Shown in pieces: positions 10,440 through 18,781 of a stretch of DNA of 64,000 nt (position 1 is its first letter; every line of letters starts with the position of its first letter). The stretch lies in assembly GCF_002252155.1 (NCBI RefSeq), contig NZ_NEFD01000002.1, forward strand, positions 124,001 to 188,000. Direction: 5' to 3'. Made by a program: the position numbers and the translations under genes. The DNA is from Wohlfahrtiimonas sp. G9077 (GTDB taxonomy: Bacteria; Pseudomonadota; Gammaproteobacteria; Cardiobacteriales; Wohlfahrtiimonadaceae). The notes beneath the pieces are model-generated. The model did not search any database and was not told the DNA's origin. It worked only from the letters and a program-made list of their open reading frames with translations.

Positions 10440-12818
10440 CTATTGAAAATCATCAAAGTTGAATTCGCCAAATGCATCATCGAAGTTAAAATCAGTGTCC
10501 GGTGGATAAAAATCACAATCCCCAGGATATGTGGGTTGATAACCACGAATGAAGGGCAGGGTCATGGTTTTCATATCTGGGCACGCGTAATTCGGCGGTG
10601 GTAAACCGGTTGCCGTATTGATGCGTACATTGACAATGTCTTTTGGTGGCGTGTTTGAAATGTCCTCTAATATGAGGTTTTTCATGGCCGCTGCCCACAC
10701 AGGTAAACCACCTGTGGCGCCGCCAACGCGCCCAACAGGCGTATTGTCATCTTTCCCAACCCAGGCAACTGCAGTGCGATCACCAGAGAAGCCGGCAAAC
10801 CAAGCATCACGATAATTGTTCGTTGTGCCTGTTTTACCTGCAACGCGTGCTTTGATGCCAGCGCGGCGTAAACCACCGCCTGTGCCTGCATCCACAACAT
10901 TTTGCATGGCGCGTGTGATGAGGTAGTTCGGTCCTGGGAAAATGGCTTGTTTCGGTGCCACTAAGTTTTGTGCCAGCACCGTTCCATCTGTTTGTGTCAC
11001 TTCACGGATCGCTTTTAATGGAATGTAATAACCATCATTGGCAATCGTTGAGTACATTTGTGTCACATCAAAGACGGTGATGTCGATGGCACCAAGTAGT
11101 GTCGATGGCACGGCAGGGAAGTTATATTCAGCCGGATTTAAGCCTAAGCGATACAAAGTGTCAATCACGTTATCAACGCCCACATCTAACCCTAAACGAA
11201 TGGTTGGGATGTTATAGGATTTAGCCAATGCAGTGATGAGCGGAATCCAGCCATGCAAACGGCGGTCATAGTTCTTAGGTGACCATTTTTTACCGCCTGA
11301 ATTCATTTCAAATGGGGTTTCATCATCCAACAATGTGGCCAATGAGAAACGTTGAGGCTCTTCTAAAGCACGCAGATAAATGAATGGTTTGATGAGTGAG
11401 CCAATTTGACGTTTAGCGCTCAATGCACGGTTAAAACCTGCTTGACGCACTTGACGATCGCCCACTAAAGCTTCCACTTCACCGGTGTTGTTTTGTGCAA
11501 TGATGATGGCCGCTTGGATGTTTTTGACGCCGCGGGTTTTTTCAATCACAGGCAATGTATCAATCACTGCTTTTTCTGCATACATTTGTACAATCGGATC
11601 AAGCGTGGTGAAGACTTTTAAGCCTTCAGTGGTTAAATCTTCACTGGTATATAACTCTTTGAGTTGACGAGTCACTAAATCCACAAAGGCAGGATATTTG
11701 GTGATGCCAGAAGAGGGCGCTTGTTCTAGTACATCCAGCGGTTCTTGTTTGAGGGCTTCCACTTCAGTTTCTGACAATAAATTTTGTTTTGCCATGACAT
11801 CTAACACTAAGTTGCGGCGTTTCAGGGCAAGTTTAGGGTTCTTGCGTGGATTATACGCCGAAGGACTTGGAATCACGCCCACTAAAGTGGCAATGTTGTT
11901 GATGCTGAGTTCTGTAACGGGTTTACCAAAGAAAAATTCGCTCGCAAGCCCAAAGCCATGAATGGCACGTGCACCATCTTGGCCTAAATAAATCTCGTTC
12001 ATATACGCTTCAAGCACATCATCTTTCGGATAGCGCCAGTCGATGATGAGGGCATAAAACATCTCTTGAATCTTACGCTCATACGTTTGTGCGGGCGTTA
12101 AGAAATAGTTTTTGATGAGCTGTTGGGTTAATGTTGAGCCGCCTTGTTCTTTGCGTCCCGCCTTCATGTTCGCAACCATCGCACGGATGATGGCTTTAGG
12201 ATTGACGCCCATGTGATCGTAAAACTGGCGATCTTCCATCGCAAGTAACGTATCCACCAATAATTGAGGGATTTCTTCACGTTTTAATAAAATACGATCT
12301 TCATTGTGGGCAGGATAAATGGAGGCAATGTGTAAAGGTTCCACGCGAATCAAGTCAATTTTCTTGGCTTGATCTTCTTGGTTGCTCTTTAAATCTTTGA
12401 CAGTGTTGCCCGCAATCGTCACTTGAATTTTTTGTGCAGGATCGTGTTGATCGCTGTAAGTAAACTCACGCAAGTAGATATTGATGGTGCCATCTTTATC
12501 GTTATATGTGCCAGGTTGACTGAGCTGGGCGGTCTTTTTGTAATGGAGCATTTCAAGCTCAAGCAATAAATCGGCTTTTTTAATGGGTTTGCCCACATAC
12601 AATTCTAATGGACGGGCGTAAACGCGCGCCGGAATTGACCAACTGCGATCCTCAAATTGTGTGCCCAATTCTTGATTGGTTTTGATGAGATAGTAAAAGA
12701 AAATGGGGATCATTAAAAATGCACCACCCACGATCATATAAATGACAAGGCGCAAGAAATAACGCAGGGCTGCGTTGATCCTTGATCCAACTGTTCTTTT
12801 CTTGAGCGTTAATTTCAT
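10440..12818 (-). CDS. mrcB: penicillin-binding protein 1B
   Basis: Bifunctional class A PBP that polymerises and cross-links peptidoglycan. A short cytoplasmic basic segment is followed by one membrane helix (about 23-45). A UB2H-like domain (about 60-160, beginning SWSIPARVYARPLEL) identifies PBP1B rather than PBP1A. The glycosyltransferase domain carries catalytic E195 in AMEDRQFYDH and GGSTLTQQL (226-234). The transpeptidase has S474 in GSLIKP, SYN (534-536) and KTGT (662-665). Length is 792 against 844 in E. coli. The C-terminus is unusually rich in Asp and Phe. No lpoB is visible next to it, although the TPR lipoprotein downstream is an obvious candidate partner to test. Confidence 0.95.
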   Translation of the reverse strand: MKLTLKKRTVGSRINAALRYFLRLVIYMIVGGAFLMIPIFFYYLIKTNQELGTQFEDRSWSIPARVYARPLELYVGKPIKKADLLLELEMLHYKKTAQLSQPGTYNDKDGTINIYLREFTYSDQHDPAQKIQVTIAGNTVKDLKSNQEDQAKKIDLIRVEPLHIASIYPAHNEDRILLKREEIPQLLVDTLLAMEDRQFYDHMGVNPKAIIRAMVANMKAGRKEQGGSTLTQQLIKNYFLTPAQTYERKIQEMFYALIIDWRYPKDDVLEAYMNEIYLGQDGARAIHGFGLASEFFFGKPVTELSINNIATLVGVIPSPSAYNPRKNPKLALKRRNLVLDVMAKQNLLSETEVEALKQEPLDVLEQAPSSGITKYPAFVDLVTRQLKELYTSEDLTTEGLKVFTTLDPIVQMYAEKAVIDTLPVIEKTRGVKNIQAAIIIAQNNTGEVEALVGDRQVRQAGFNRALSAKRQIGSLIKPFIYLRALEEPQRFSLATLLDDETPFEMNSGGKKWSPKNYDRRLHGWIPLITALAKSYNIPTIRLGLDVGVDNVIDTLYRLGLNPAEYNFPAVPSTLLGAIDITVFDVTQMYSTIANDGYYIPLKAIREVTQTDGTVLAQNLVAPKQAIFPGPNYLITRAMQNVVDAGTGGGLRRAGIKARVAGKTGTTNNYRDAWFAGFSGDRTAVAWVGKDDNTPVGRVGGATGGLPVWAAAMKNLILEDISNTPPKDIVNVRINTATGLPPPNYACPDMKTMTLPFIRGYQPTYPGDCDFYPPDTDFNFDDAFGEFNFDDFQ

Positions 12819-12865
12819 GATAAAAGTATGAAGTAGTTTAAGGAGTTTTGCTGTGAATAATTGCT

Positions 12866-12874
12866 TGCTATACT
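12866..12874 (+). promoter_or_regulatory. extended -10 promoter element of the corC-like gene
   Basis: TGCTATACT, a TGn-extended -10, about 100 bp before the corC-like start in the divergent spacer with mrcB. No good -35 is apparent, as expected for extended -10 promoters. Confidence 0.5.
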
Positions 12875-12976
12875 AGACGAAGTTTAAGGTGAAAGGGAAA
12901 TTTAATCTTTAATCCCTTAAATCGCTATTCAAATAAAATAGTGTAATTTTATCATTTTGAGGAAAAAATAAAAATT

Positions 12977-13822
12977 ATGTCAGACGATCCTTCGCCGAGC
13001 CGAAAGAGTTGGTTATCTCGATTAGGATTAGAACGTAAGAATGTTACATTAAATAATTGGAATACAGAGCTGACCTTGCTGCAAAAGGAAGGGAAGATTG
13101 ATTCAGAAGCGGTGAGCATGATCCGCTCTGTTTTGTCCTCGCAAACGCTGACGGTGCGTGACATCATGGTGCCGCGCGCGCATATGATCTCTGTGGCCAT
13201 TGATGATGATTTTGATGAATCATTACAAAAAATCATCCAATCTGGGCACTCGCGCATCCCCGTGTTAGCAGAAGATCATGAAGAGGTACAAGGCATTTTA
13301 TTGACCAAAGATCTTTTGCATAAAATGCGTGATCCAAGCATTGATGTGGCAACCCTTTTGCGTCCTGTGGAATATGTGCCTGAAGGTAAATATGTGATTG
13401 CTCAGCTCAATGAATTTAGAGCAAAGCATTCGCACATGGCATTGGTGGTTGATGAGTATGGCGCCGTCTCAGGTTTAGTGACCATCGAAGACATCATTGA
13501 ACAAATTGTGGGTGAAATTGATGATGAGCACGACTTCATTCCTGCCGATGAAGAGATTGAAGTGGAACAAGTGGATGAAAACCACTACATTGTCGATGCA
13601 AAAATGTCCCTTGAGGAGTTTAATGAGCGCTTTGGTACGCACTTTGTGAAAGATGAGGTGGAAACCATCAGCGGACTTGTGATGACGCAAGTGGGCTTTT
13701 TACCCAATGCGCATTCAGAAGTGGTGATTGATGAGTTGAAATTCAAAGTGTTACCGTACGATGGCAAGATGCTCGATAAATTAGAGGTTGAACCAAATAA
13801 GCAATCTGGCAATGATTCTTAA
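12977..13822 (+). CDS. corC: CorC/HlyC-type CBS-domain protein
   Basis: Cytoplasmic 281-residue protein of the CorC/YbeX family, linked in enterobacteria to Mg2+/Co2+ efflux and, more recently, to ribosome and metal homeostasis. Order: N-terminal helix, RDIMVPRAHM (61-70) leading into CBS domain 1 (about 62-120), CBS domain 2 (about 127-185, with MALVVDEYGAVSGLVTIEDI), and a CorC_HlyC transporter-associated domain (about 198-275). There is no membrane segment, so it is the soluble short form rather than the DUF21-bearing long form. GAGGA lies 12 bp before the ATG. Divergent from mrcB; not next to ybeY/lnt as in E. coli. Confidence 0.9.
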   Translation: MSDDPSPSRKSWLSRLGLERKNVTLNNWNTELTLLQKEGKIDSEAVSMIRSVLSSQTLTVRDIMVPRAHMISVAIDDDFDESLQKIIQSGHSRIPVLAEDHEEVQGILLTKDLLHKMRDPSIDVATLLRPVEYVPEGKYVIAQLNEFRAKHSHMALVVDEYGAVSGLVTIEDIIEQIVGEIDDEHDFIPADEEIEVEQVDENHYIVDAKMSLEEFNERFGTHFVKDEVETISGLVMTQVGFLPNAHSEVVIDELKFKVLPYDGKMLDKLEVEPNKQSGNDS

Positions 13823-13851
13823 GGTGTTTAAAAAATAATCAATTGAAAGAT

Positions 13852-13879
13852 TTGACAACCTTGGAAAAATAGATATAAT
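13852..13879 (+). promoter_or_regulatory. promoter of tRNA-Asn copy 1
   Basis: TTGACA (13852-13857), 16-bp spacer, TATAAT (13874-13879): both hexamers are perfect consensus. Located 14 bp before the tRNA 5' end. Confidence 0.85.
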
Positions 13880-13892
13880 TGCAATCCTTCAT

Positions 13893-13969
13893 TCCTCGAT
13901 AGCTCAGTTGGTAGTAGCACTTGACTGTTAATCAAGGGGTCCCTGGTTCGAGCCCAGGTCGAGGAGCCA
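13893..13969 (+). tRNA. tRNA-Asn (GTT), copy 1
   Basis: A 77-nt cloverleaf including encoded CCA. Acceptor TCCTCGA pairs with TCGAGGA with discriminator G; anticodon stem CTTGA/TCAAG encloses CTGTTAA, giving anticodon GTT. The D arm is slightly odd: GCTC faces TAGC, leaving a 13-22 C.U mismatch and one extra D-loop base; such mismatches are common and the gene looks functional. An identical copy lies at 23962-24038 on the other strand. Confidence 0.97.
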
Positions 13970-13980
13970 AATTAAAAAAA

Positions 13981-14003
13981 CCTAGCTTTGCTAGGTTTTT
14001 TTA
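13981..14003 (+). terminator. terminator of tRNA-Asn copy 1
   Basis: CCTAGC-TTT-GCTAGG hairpin followed by eight T, with an A-run in front, 11 bp after the tRNA CCA. A close relative of this hairpin follows the second tRNA-Asn. Confidence 0.85.
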
Positions 14004-14056
14004 TTGCCTGTCAGAAAAAAATAACGCCGCTCTGCTACAATGATTTACAAATCCGC

Positions 14057-14065
14057 TGCTATAAT
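14057..14065 (+). promoter_or_regulatory. extended -10 promoter element of ybgC-tolQRA
   Basis: TGCTATAAT 26 bp before ybgC. The hexamer is perfect and carries the TGn extension. Confidence 0.6.
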
Positions 14066-14091
14066 CGGCAGAGAGTCAATCATTATGGAAC

Positions 14092-14499
14092 ATGACGACA
14101 ATGACAGAACAAAAAGCCTCCGTGTTTCGCTTACCAATTCGGGTCTATTATGAAGACACCGATGCCGGTGGAGTCGTTTATCATTCAACGTATTTAAATT
14201 TTATGGAGCGCGCGCGTACAGAATGGATGCTTGCCCGCAATATTAATTTAAATACCTATGCGGCCACTGAACACAAGATGTTTGTGGTTAAATCCATTGA
14301 GGTGGATTATAAACAGCCTGCCCATTTGTGTGATGATTTAGTGGTGGAGAGTTCAATTGAAAAACTCACCGCAACACGTGTTTATTTTAAACAACAAATC
14401 TTCCGGGGTGAGATGCTTTTGGCCACCGCGCTTGTGCAATTGGTCTGTTTAGACACCAATACGCGCCGCCCAATTCCATTGCCCCCCATTTTTTCATAA
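14092..14499 (+). CDS. ybgC: YbgC-type acyl-CoA thioesterase of the Tol-Pal cluster
   Basis: Hotdog-fold thioesterase of 135 residues, usually first gene of the tol-pal operon; acts on acyl-CoA thioesters and is linked with phospholipid metabolism at the inner membrane. The active-site block EDTDAGGVVYH is at 21-31, followed by NFMERARTEW, both diagnostic. Start could be 14092 or the second ATG at 14101; neither has a strong ribosome site. tolQ begins 8 bp after the stop, so the four genes form one operon with the extended -10 promoter upstream. Confidence 0.93.
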   Translation: MTTMTEQKASVFRLPIRVYYEDTDAGGVVYHSTYLNFMERARTEWMLARNINLNTYAATEHKMFVVKSIEVDYKQPAHLCDDLVVESSIEKLTATRVYFKQQIFRGEMLLATALVQLVCLDTNTRRPIPLPPIFS

Positions 14500-14507
14500 G
14501 GATACAC

Positions 14508-15215
14508 ATGAACGCACATTCACAGTTAAATCTATGGACCCTTGTGGTTGAGGCGAACATCATCGTACAGATCGTGATGTTGCTCTTGGTTATGATGTTG
14601 ATTTCCGTCATCTTCATCGCTTGGCGCAAATGGATTTTATTAAAATTGGCACTGCGTGATGCGAAAAAATTTGAAAATAAATTCTGGTCAGGCGCGGACA
14701 TTCAAGAGCTTTATCATAACGCGAGCCAAAAGAAATACACCGAAGGATTAGAGTACATTTTTGTGTCGGGTTTTCATGAGTTCAACCGTCTTCGCACAAC
14801 GCCCATTTATTCACCTGAATTTGTGGTGGACAATGTGCGCCGCGCGATGGAAGCCAGTGCCCAGCGAGAAGAAAATAGCTTACATAAATCATTGTCATGG
14901 TTGGCCACAACTGGCTCGGTTGCCCCTTATTTTGGTTTATTTGGTACGGTGATCGGTGTGATGAACTCCTTTGTGGCGCTCGGTGCCGTTAAGCAAGTGA
15001 CATTAAGCCAAGTGGCGCCTGGGATTGCAGAAGCCTTGATTGCCACGGCGCTTGGTTTATTGGTGGCGATCCCATCGGTGATGATTTATAACTCCTTTGT
15101 CAACGCCATTGGTAAAATCTCTGATTCTTATGATGTTTTCATCGAAGAATTTGCCAATATTTTAGCAAGACAATATGGTCAAATGCAGATCAATCGTCAA
15201 AATGGAGCGCAATGA
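14508..15215 (+). CDS. tolQ: TolQ
   Basis: Inner-membrane proton-channel subunit of the Tol-Pal system, which uses proton motive force to support outer-membrane invagination at division. 235 residues with three membrane helices (about 21-43, 135-157, 170-192). The segment TGSVAPYFGLFGTVIGVMNSF and the later GIAEALIATALGLLVAIP are typical of the TolQ/ExbB/MotA family. AAGGA precedes the ATG. Its stop overlaps the tolR start (ATGA), implying translational coupling. Distinguished from ExbB by operon partners ybgC and tolA. Confidence 0.95.
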   Translation: MNAHSQLNLWTLVVEANIIVQIVMLLLVMMLISVIFIAWRKWILLKLALRDAKKFENKFWSGADIQELYHNASQKKYTEGLEYIFVSGFHEFNRLRTTPIYSPEFVVDNVRRAMEASAQREENSLHKSLSWLATTGSVAPYFGLFGTVIGVMNSFVALGAVKQVTLSQVAPGIAEALIATALGLLVAIPSVMIYNSFVNAIGKISDSYDVFIEEFANILARQYGQMQINRQNGAQ

Positions 15216-15646
15216 TGCGTCGATCACGTAGAAAGGGTAATGGCAAAGGCCTACAGGCAGAGATGAACATTGTCCCCTATGTGGATGTGATGTTCGTGTT
15301 ACTCACCATTTTTATGGTCACCGCAACGACGATTCCATTAGGTGTAGATATTGATACGCCAGAAATGGAGTCAGATGTTAATTACGATGAAGTTGTGGAT
15401 GATTACCTGATGGTGAGTATTGATAAATTGGGACAATATTATTTCAGCGAGCTAGAAGAACCTGATCAAGCTTTGAGTCTTGATCAGCTTGAGGCTGAAG
15501 TTAAGTCCTTTATGCAACAAAAGCCGAATGCACGAATTTTCTTGAGGTCTGATAAAGATACGCCTTATGGCAACTTGATTGATGCCATGAGTCGCTTAGG
15601 TCGGGCAACAGGAAAAAGTGTTCAATTGACAACGCCAGTTAAATAA
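15212..15646 (+). CDS. tolR: TolR
   Basis: Inner-membrane partner of TolQ, 144 residues with one membrane helix (about 22-42) and a periplasmic domain. The protonatable Asp of the channel is D25 in VPYVDVMFVLLTIF. The ATG lies inside the last codons of tolQ (ATGA overlap). The periplasmic domain contains the usual Gln/Asn-rich ending with RSDKDTPYGNLIDAMSRL. Length agrees with E. coli TolR (142). Confidence 0.95.
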   Translation: MMRRSRRKGNGKGLQAEMNIVPYVDVMFVLLTIFMVTATTIPLGVDIDTPEMESDVNYDEVVDDYLMVSIDKLGQYYFSELEEPDQALSLDQLEAEVKSFMQQKPNARIFLRSDKDTPYGNLIDAMSRLGRATGKSVQLTTPVK

Positions 15647-15652
15647 ATTGCT

Positions 15653-16780
15653 ATGAGTAATCCTAAAAGAACAGTTTTTGCAAATATTGTCAGTACTGTA
15701 ATGACAAGTGCTTTAGTCATTTTGACTGTGTGGGTGATTTATTATATGCAGAAAAAGGAGCTGATGTTTTTTGTGTCTGACGATTCATCTCATAATGAAG
15801 CGTCAGATTTACCTGAGTTATTAGCACCAGCATTAACATCTGAATTAAATACAGTGGCTCAACATCAGGCTGCAATGAATCAACCGGATCAATATCAAGC
15901 TGAAGATTATTTCAAAAAGTTTGCCTTTAGGGATAAATTAGAAGAGAAAAAGCGCCTAGAAGAGTTGGAGCGTAAAAGAATTGCTGAGGAAAAGCGCAAA
16001 GCCGCAGAGGCTGAGAAAAAGCGTTTAGCTGAGATCGCTGCGAAGAAAAAAGCAGAGGAAGAGGCCAAGCAAAAAGCCATCGCTGCTGAAAAGAAACGCC
16101 TAGAAGAGATTGCCTTAAAGAAAAAGCAAGCTGAAGAGCAGAAGAAAAAAGAAGAAGCAGAACGCCAAAAACAATTGGCAGAGAAAAAAGCGGCTGAAGA
16201 GAAAGCTGCAAAAGTGGCGGCTGAGAAAAAACGCTTAGCGGATGAAAAGGCCAAAGCTGATAAAGCCGCGGCAGACAAAGCAGCCGCTGAAAAGAAACGC
16301 CTGGCAGATGAGAAAGCAAAAGCCGATAAGGCAGCTGCCGAAAAAGCCGCCGCTGAGAAAAAACGCATTGCCGATGAAAAGGCCAAAGCCGACAAAGCAG
16401 CAGCGGATAAAGCTGCGGCAGAGCGTAAGGCAAAAGCCGATGCAGTCGCGGCTGCGGAAAATGATCGCATCGCCACTGCTTATTTGATGAGCGGCAGATT
16501 CTTAGGCGCCATTCAAAGTGCACTTTATAGCCATTGGCGTGTGCCGACAGGTTCAAGTGGTTTAACCGCAACGATCGTATTTTATGTGGATGCCCAAGGC
16601 AACATCACAAAAATTGATGATAGACAATCAAAATATAGCGGCAATACTGCCTTTGATGATTCTGTCAAAGCGGCGATTTTGCGCACCGGCAAAATCCGTA
16701 TGCCAGACAATCAACATGCCATCAATAAGCTTGTGAAAGAGGGCATTGAGGTGACATTTGATCCGAAAGAGTTTTTCTAG
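15653..16780 (+). CDS. tolA: TolA
   Basis: Trans-periplasmic protein linking TolQR to Pal/TolB. 375 residues: membrane helix 11-31, then a long Ala/Lys/Glu-rich helix (about 95-270), then a globular C-terminal domain (about 275-375). The helix contains three near-identical tandem 22-residue units at 191-212, 213-234 and 235-256, described separately. Start is 7 bp after tolR; no clear ribosome site, so coupling with tolR is likely. In most gammaproteobacteria tolB and pal follow; here the next gene is an efflux lipoprotein after 138 bp, so tolB-pal must be elsewhere. Confidence 0.94.
   Translation: MSNPKRTVFANIVSTVMTSALVILTVWVIYYMQKKELMFFVSDDSSHNEASDLPELLAPALTSELNTVAQHQAAMNQPDQYQAEDYFKKFAFRDKLEEKKRLEELERKRIAEEKRKAAEAEKKRLAEIAAKKKAEEEAKQKAIAAEKKRLEEIALKKKQAEEQKKKEEAERQKQLAEKKAAEEKAAKVAAEKKRLADEKAKADKAAADKAAAEKKRLADEKAKADKAAAEKAAAEKKRIADEKAKADKAAADKAAAERKAKADAVAAAENDRIATAYLMSGRFLGAIQSALYSHWRVPTGSSGLTATIVFYVDAQGNITKIDDRQSKYSGNTAFDDSVKAAILRTGKIRMPDNQHAINKLVKEGIEVTFDPKEFF
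16223..16420 (+). repeat. three tandem 66-bp repeats inside tolA
   Basis: Each 66-bp unit encodes 22 residues of the form EKKRLADEKAKADKAAADKA(AA). The three units differ at only one residue each (D to E in unit 2, L to I in unit 3), although the DNA has several synonymous differences. The array extends the periplasmic helix and is a likely site of copy-number variation. Confidence 0.85.
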
Positions 16781-16803
16781 GAAACGTAATTTGAAAAATT
16801 TTT

Positions 16804-16877
16804 GACAACAAGGTTGTCGAATTGTTGTAAAATTACTGTTTTCTTATCGGTGGATTGCTATAATTTTGAGCGATAAG
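16804..16877 (+). promoter_or_regulatory. promoter and candidate operators of the NodT lipoprotein gene
   Basis: The 138-bp spacer contains an extended -10, TGCTATAAT at 16856-16864. A 7-bp inverted repeat, CTTATCG (16843-16849) and CGATAAG (16871-16877), brackets it, and a second dyad, GACAAC-AAG-GTTGTC (16804-16818), lies upstream and overlaps a TTGACA. The promoter is well supported; the operator roles are inference. Confidence 0.5.
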
Positions 16878-16918
16878 ACTATAAATGATGAATTTTAAAT
16901 TTTGGAGCCCATAGCTTT

Positions 16919-18355
16919 ATGAAAAAGTTACCTCTTTATCTTATGTTAACAGCGGTGCTCAGTGCCTGTTCACTTGCGCCAGATTATCAGCGTCCGCCAT
17001 TGCCTGTGGCCAATAGTTTCCCGGGTGAGCCTGCGAAAGCCAATGAGATTAAAGTGAAGGCTGCCGAAATTGGTTGGAAACAATACTTTAAAGATCCTCG
17101 TTTACAAGAATACATCAGTGCGGCATTGGCAAATAACCGCGACTTAAGAATTGCGATGCTCAATGTAGAACAAGCCCGCATTGCTTATGGCATCACCATC
17201 AGTGATCGTTTACCGGGCATCAATGCACAAGGTGGTTATTCACGCGCTAAAAATGGTGAGAATCCATACACAGGCTATTCAAATATTACAGAGGGCTACA
17301 AAATTGGCGGCGGTATTTCTGCCTTTGAATTGGACTTCTTTGGTAAGTTTGCATCCTTAAGTGATGCGGCACAAAACCAATATTTAGCCTCTGTTGAAGG
17401 GCAAAAAGCAGCGCACATTGCATTGGTGGCACAAGTGGCGCGCAGCTACATTCAATTGAAAACGGCAGAAGAGCAGCTCAATCTTGCCCGTGAAACATCT
17501 CGCACTTATAACGCATCGTATCAATTGGTGAAACAACAAGTGGAAGCAGGGATTGCCAATGATCTTGACTTAGCACAGTCTGAAGCACAATTGTATTCAT
17601 CTAAAGTTGCGGTCGCGAGTGCTGAGCGTGCGGTATTGCAATTAAATAATGCGTTAAACTTAGTGGTGGGTAAAACCATTGCACCGCATGCACGTGGTTA
17701 TGCCATTGGCAGCCAGAAAATTTTGGGTAAATTGCCAGCAGGTTTACCGTCAGAAGTGTTGTTATCCCATCCTGATGTGATGGCGGCAGAATATCAATTG
17801 ATGGCATCGAATGCCAACATTGGCGCAGCGCGTGCGGCCTTCTTCCCGAGTATTTCATTGACGACAACGATTGGTTCAATGTCAGAAAAATTCTCTGACC
17901 TCTTTAAAGCACCCGGTGAAACATGGAGCTTTGCGCCACAAATTTCCATCCCGATTTTCAATTGGGGCAAAATTAAATCGAATTACGACTTATCTTTAGT
18001 GCGTAAAGATGTGGGCATTGCTACGTATGAAAAAGCGATCCAAACCGCCTTTACAAATGTGGCCAATGGTTTGCAGTCCCAAAAACCGTTGCAACGTCAG
18101 TTAGCGGCACAAGTGAAATTAGTGGCCACCACCAAAGAGAGCTTGCGTTTAGCTCAATTGTTATATGATAACGGGATTGCGAGTTATTTGAACGTGTTAG
18201 ATGCACAGCGCTCACACTTCCAAGCGCGTAATGGTTTATTGAGCACCTATCAAGAACAAATTTTAAATGGCATCTCGTTGTATGTGGCGCTTGGCGGCGG
18301 CTTGTACGAGGATACGGTCTCAAATACCGAGCCCATGTTTGAAGAAGTAAAGTAG
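16919..18355 (+). CDS. NodT/OprM-type outer-membrane efflux lipoprotein
   Basis: TolC-like outer-membrane channel of 478 residues. A lipoprotein signal ends at L-S-A-C with C17, followed by SLAPDYQRPP, the hallmark of the OprM/NodT branch. Two repeated outer-membrane efflux domains are visible, each with a long heptad-rich helical pair (for example QARIAYGITISDRLPGINA and ASNANIGAARAAFFPSISLT). Such proteins normally form the exit duct for an RND pump and membrane-fusion protein, but neither is encoded here: tolA is upstream and tRNA-Pro downstream. It presumably serves a pump encoded elsewhere. Confidence 0.9.
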   Translation: MKKLPLYLMLTAVLSACSLAPDYQRPPLPVANSFPGEPAKANEIKVKAAEIGWKQYFKDPRLQEYISAALANNRDLRIAMLNVEQARIAYGITISDRLPGINAQGGYSRAKNGENPYTGYSNITEGYKIGGGISAFELDFFGKFASLSDAAQNQYLASVEGQKAAHIALVAQVARSYIQLKTAEEQLNLARETSRTYNASYQLVKQQVEAGIANDLDLAQSEAQLYSSKVAVASAERAVLQLNNALNLVVGKTIAPHARGYAIGSQKILGKLPAGLPSEVLLSHPDVMAAEYQLMASNANIGAARAAFFPSISLTTTIGSMSEKFSDLFKAPGETWSFAPQISIPIFNWGKIKSNYDLSLVRKDVGIATYEKAIQTAFTNVANGLQSQKPLQRQLAAQVKLVATTKESLRLAQLLYDNGIASYLNVLDAQRSHFQARNGLLSTYQEQILNGISLYVALGGGLYEDTVSNTEPMFEEVK

Positions 18356-18362
18356 CTCCTGA

Positions 18363-18390
18363 TTGCAAAATTAAACAGACACTGTATAAT
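18363..18390 (+). promoter_or_regulatory. promoter of tRNA-Pro
   Basis: TTGCAA (18363-18368), 16-bp spacer, TATAAT (18385-18390), 10 bp before the tRNA. Confidence 0.7.
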
Positions 18391-18400
18391 ACGCACATAA

Positions 18401-18477
18401 CGGGGTATGGCGCAGTCTGGTAGCGCACTTGCATGGGGTGCAAGGGGTCGTAGGTTCAAATCCTGCTATCCCGACCA
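18401..18477 (+). tRNA. tRNA-Pro (GGG)
   Basis: 77 nt with encoded CCA. Acceptor CGGGGTA pairs with TATCCCG (one G.U), D stem GCGC/GCGC, anticodon stem CTTGC/GCAAG around ATGGGGT, giving anticodon GGG, and T arm GTAGG-TTCAAAT-CCTGC. Confidence 0.97.
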
Positions 18478-18483
18478 AATCTA

Positions 18484-18510
18484 GCCTTAAGATCATCTTA
18501 AGGCTTTTTT
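18484..18510 (+). terminator. terminator of tRNA-Pro
   Basis: GCCTTAAGAT and ATCTTAAGGC form an extended dyad around a single C, followed by six T; the real loop will open a few inner pairs. Confidence 0.8.
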
Positions 18511-18540
18511 AATTGTCAACATTTTGCCTTATAGGAAATT

Positions 18541-18759
18541 ATGTCTAAAGAAGATCATATCGAAATGGAAGGCGTTGTAATTGAAACGCTTCCTTATACA
18601 ACATTTAAAGTAGAGTTAGAAAATGGCCACGTTGTGACGGCTCATTTATCTGGAAAAATGCGCAAAAACTTCATTCGTATCTTAACCGGCGATAAAGTAC
18701 GCGTAGAATTAACACCTTACGATTTAAGCAAAGCGCGCATCGTATTCCGCGGTCGTTAA
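18541..18759 (+). CDS. infA: translation initiation factor IF-1
   Basis: 72-residue OB-fold protein that binds the 30S A site together with IF-2 and IF-3. Length equals E. coli IF-1, and [37 protein letters not shown] and [18 protein letters not shown] are strongly conserved. TAGGA precedes the ATG. It stands alone between tRNA-Pro and rph. Confidence 0.98.
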   Translation: MSKEDHIEMEGVVIETLPYTTFKVELENGHVVTAHLSGKMRKNFIRILTGDKVRVELTPYDLSKARIVFRGR

Positions 18760-18781
18760 TATCAAGCTTCAAAGTTCTTTA

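Noticed and set aside
13893-13969. tRNA-Asn D-arm mismatch as a sign of a broken tRNA
   Set aside because: Only the 13-22 pair is affected, this is tolerated in many tRNAs, and both copies keep the same sequence with strong promoters.
15907-16571. Antisense frames of 189 and 214 codons within tolA
   Set aside because: Products are Ser/Ala/Phe- or Leu/Pro-rich shadows of the TolA Lys/Ala/Glu repeats.
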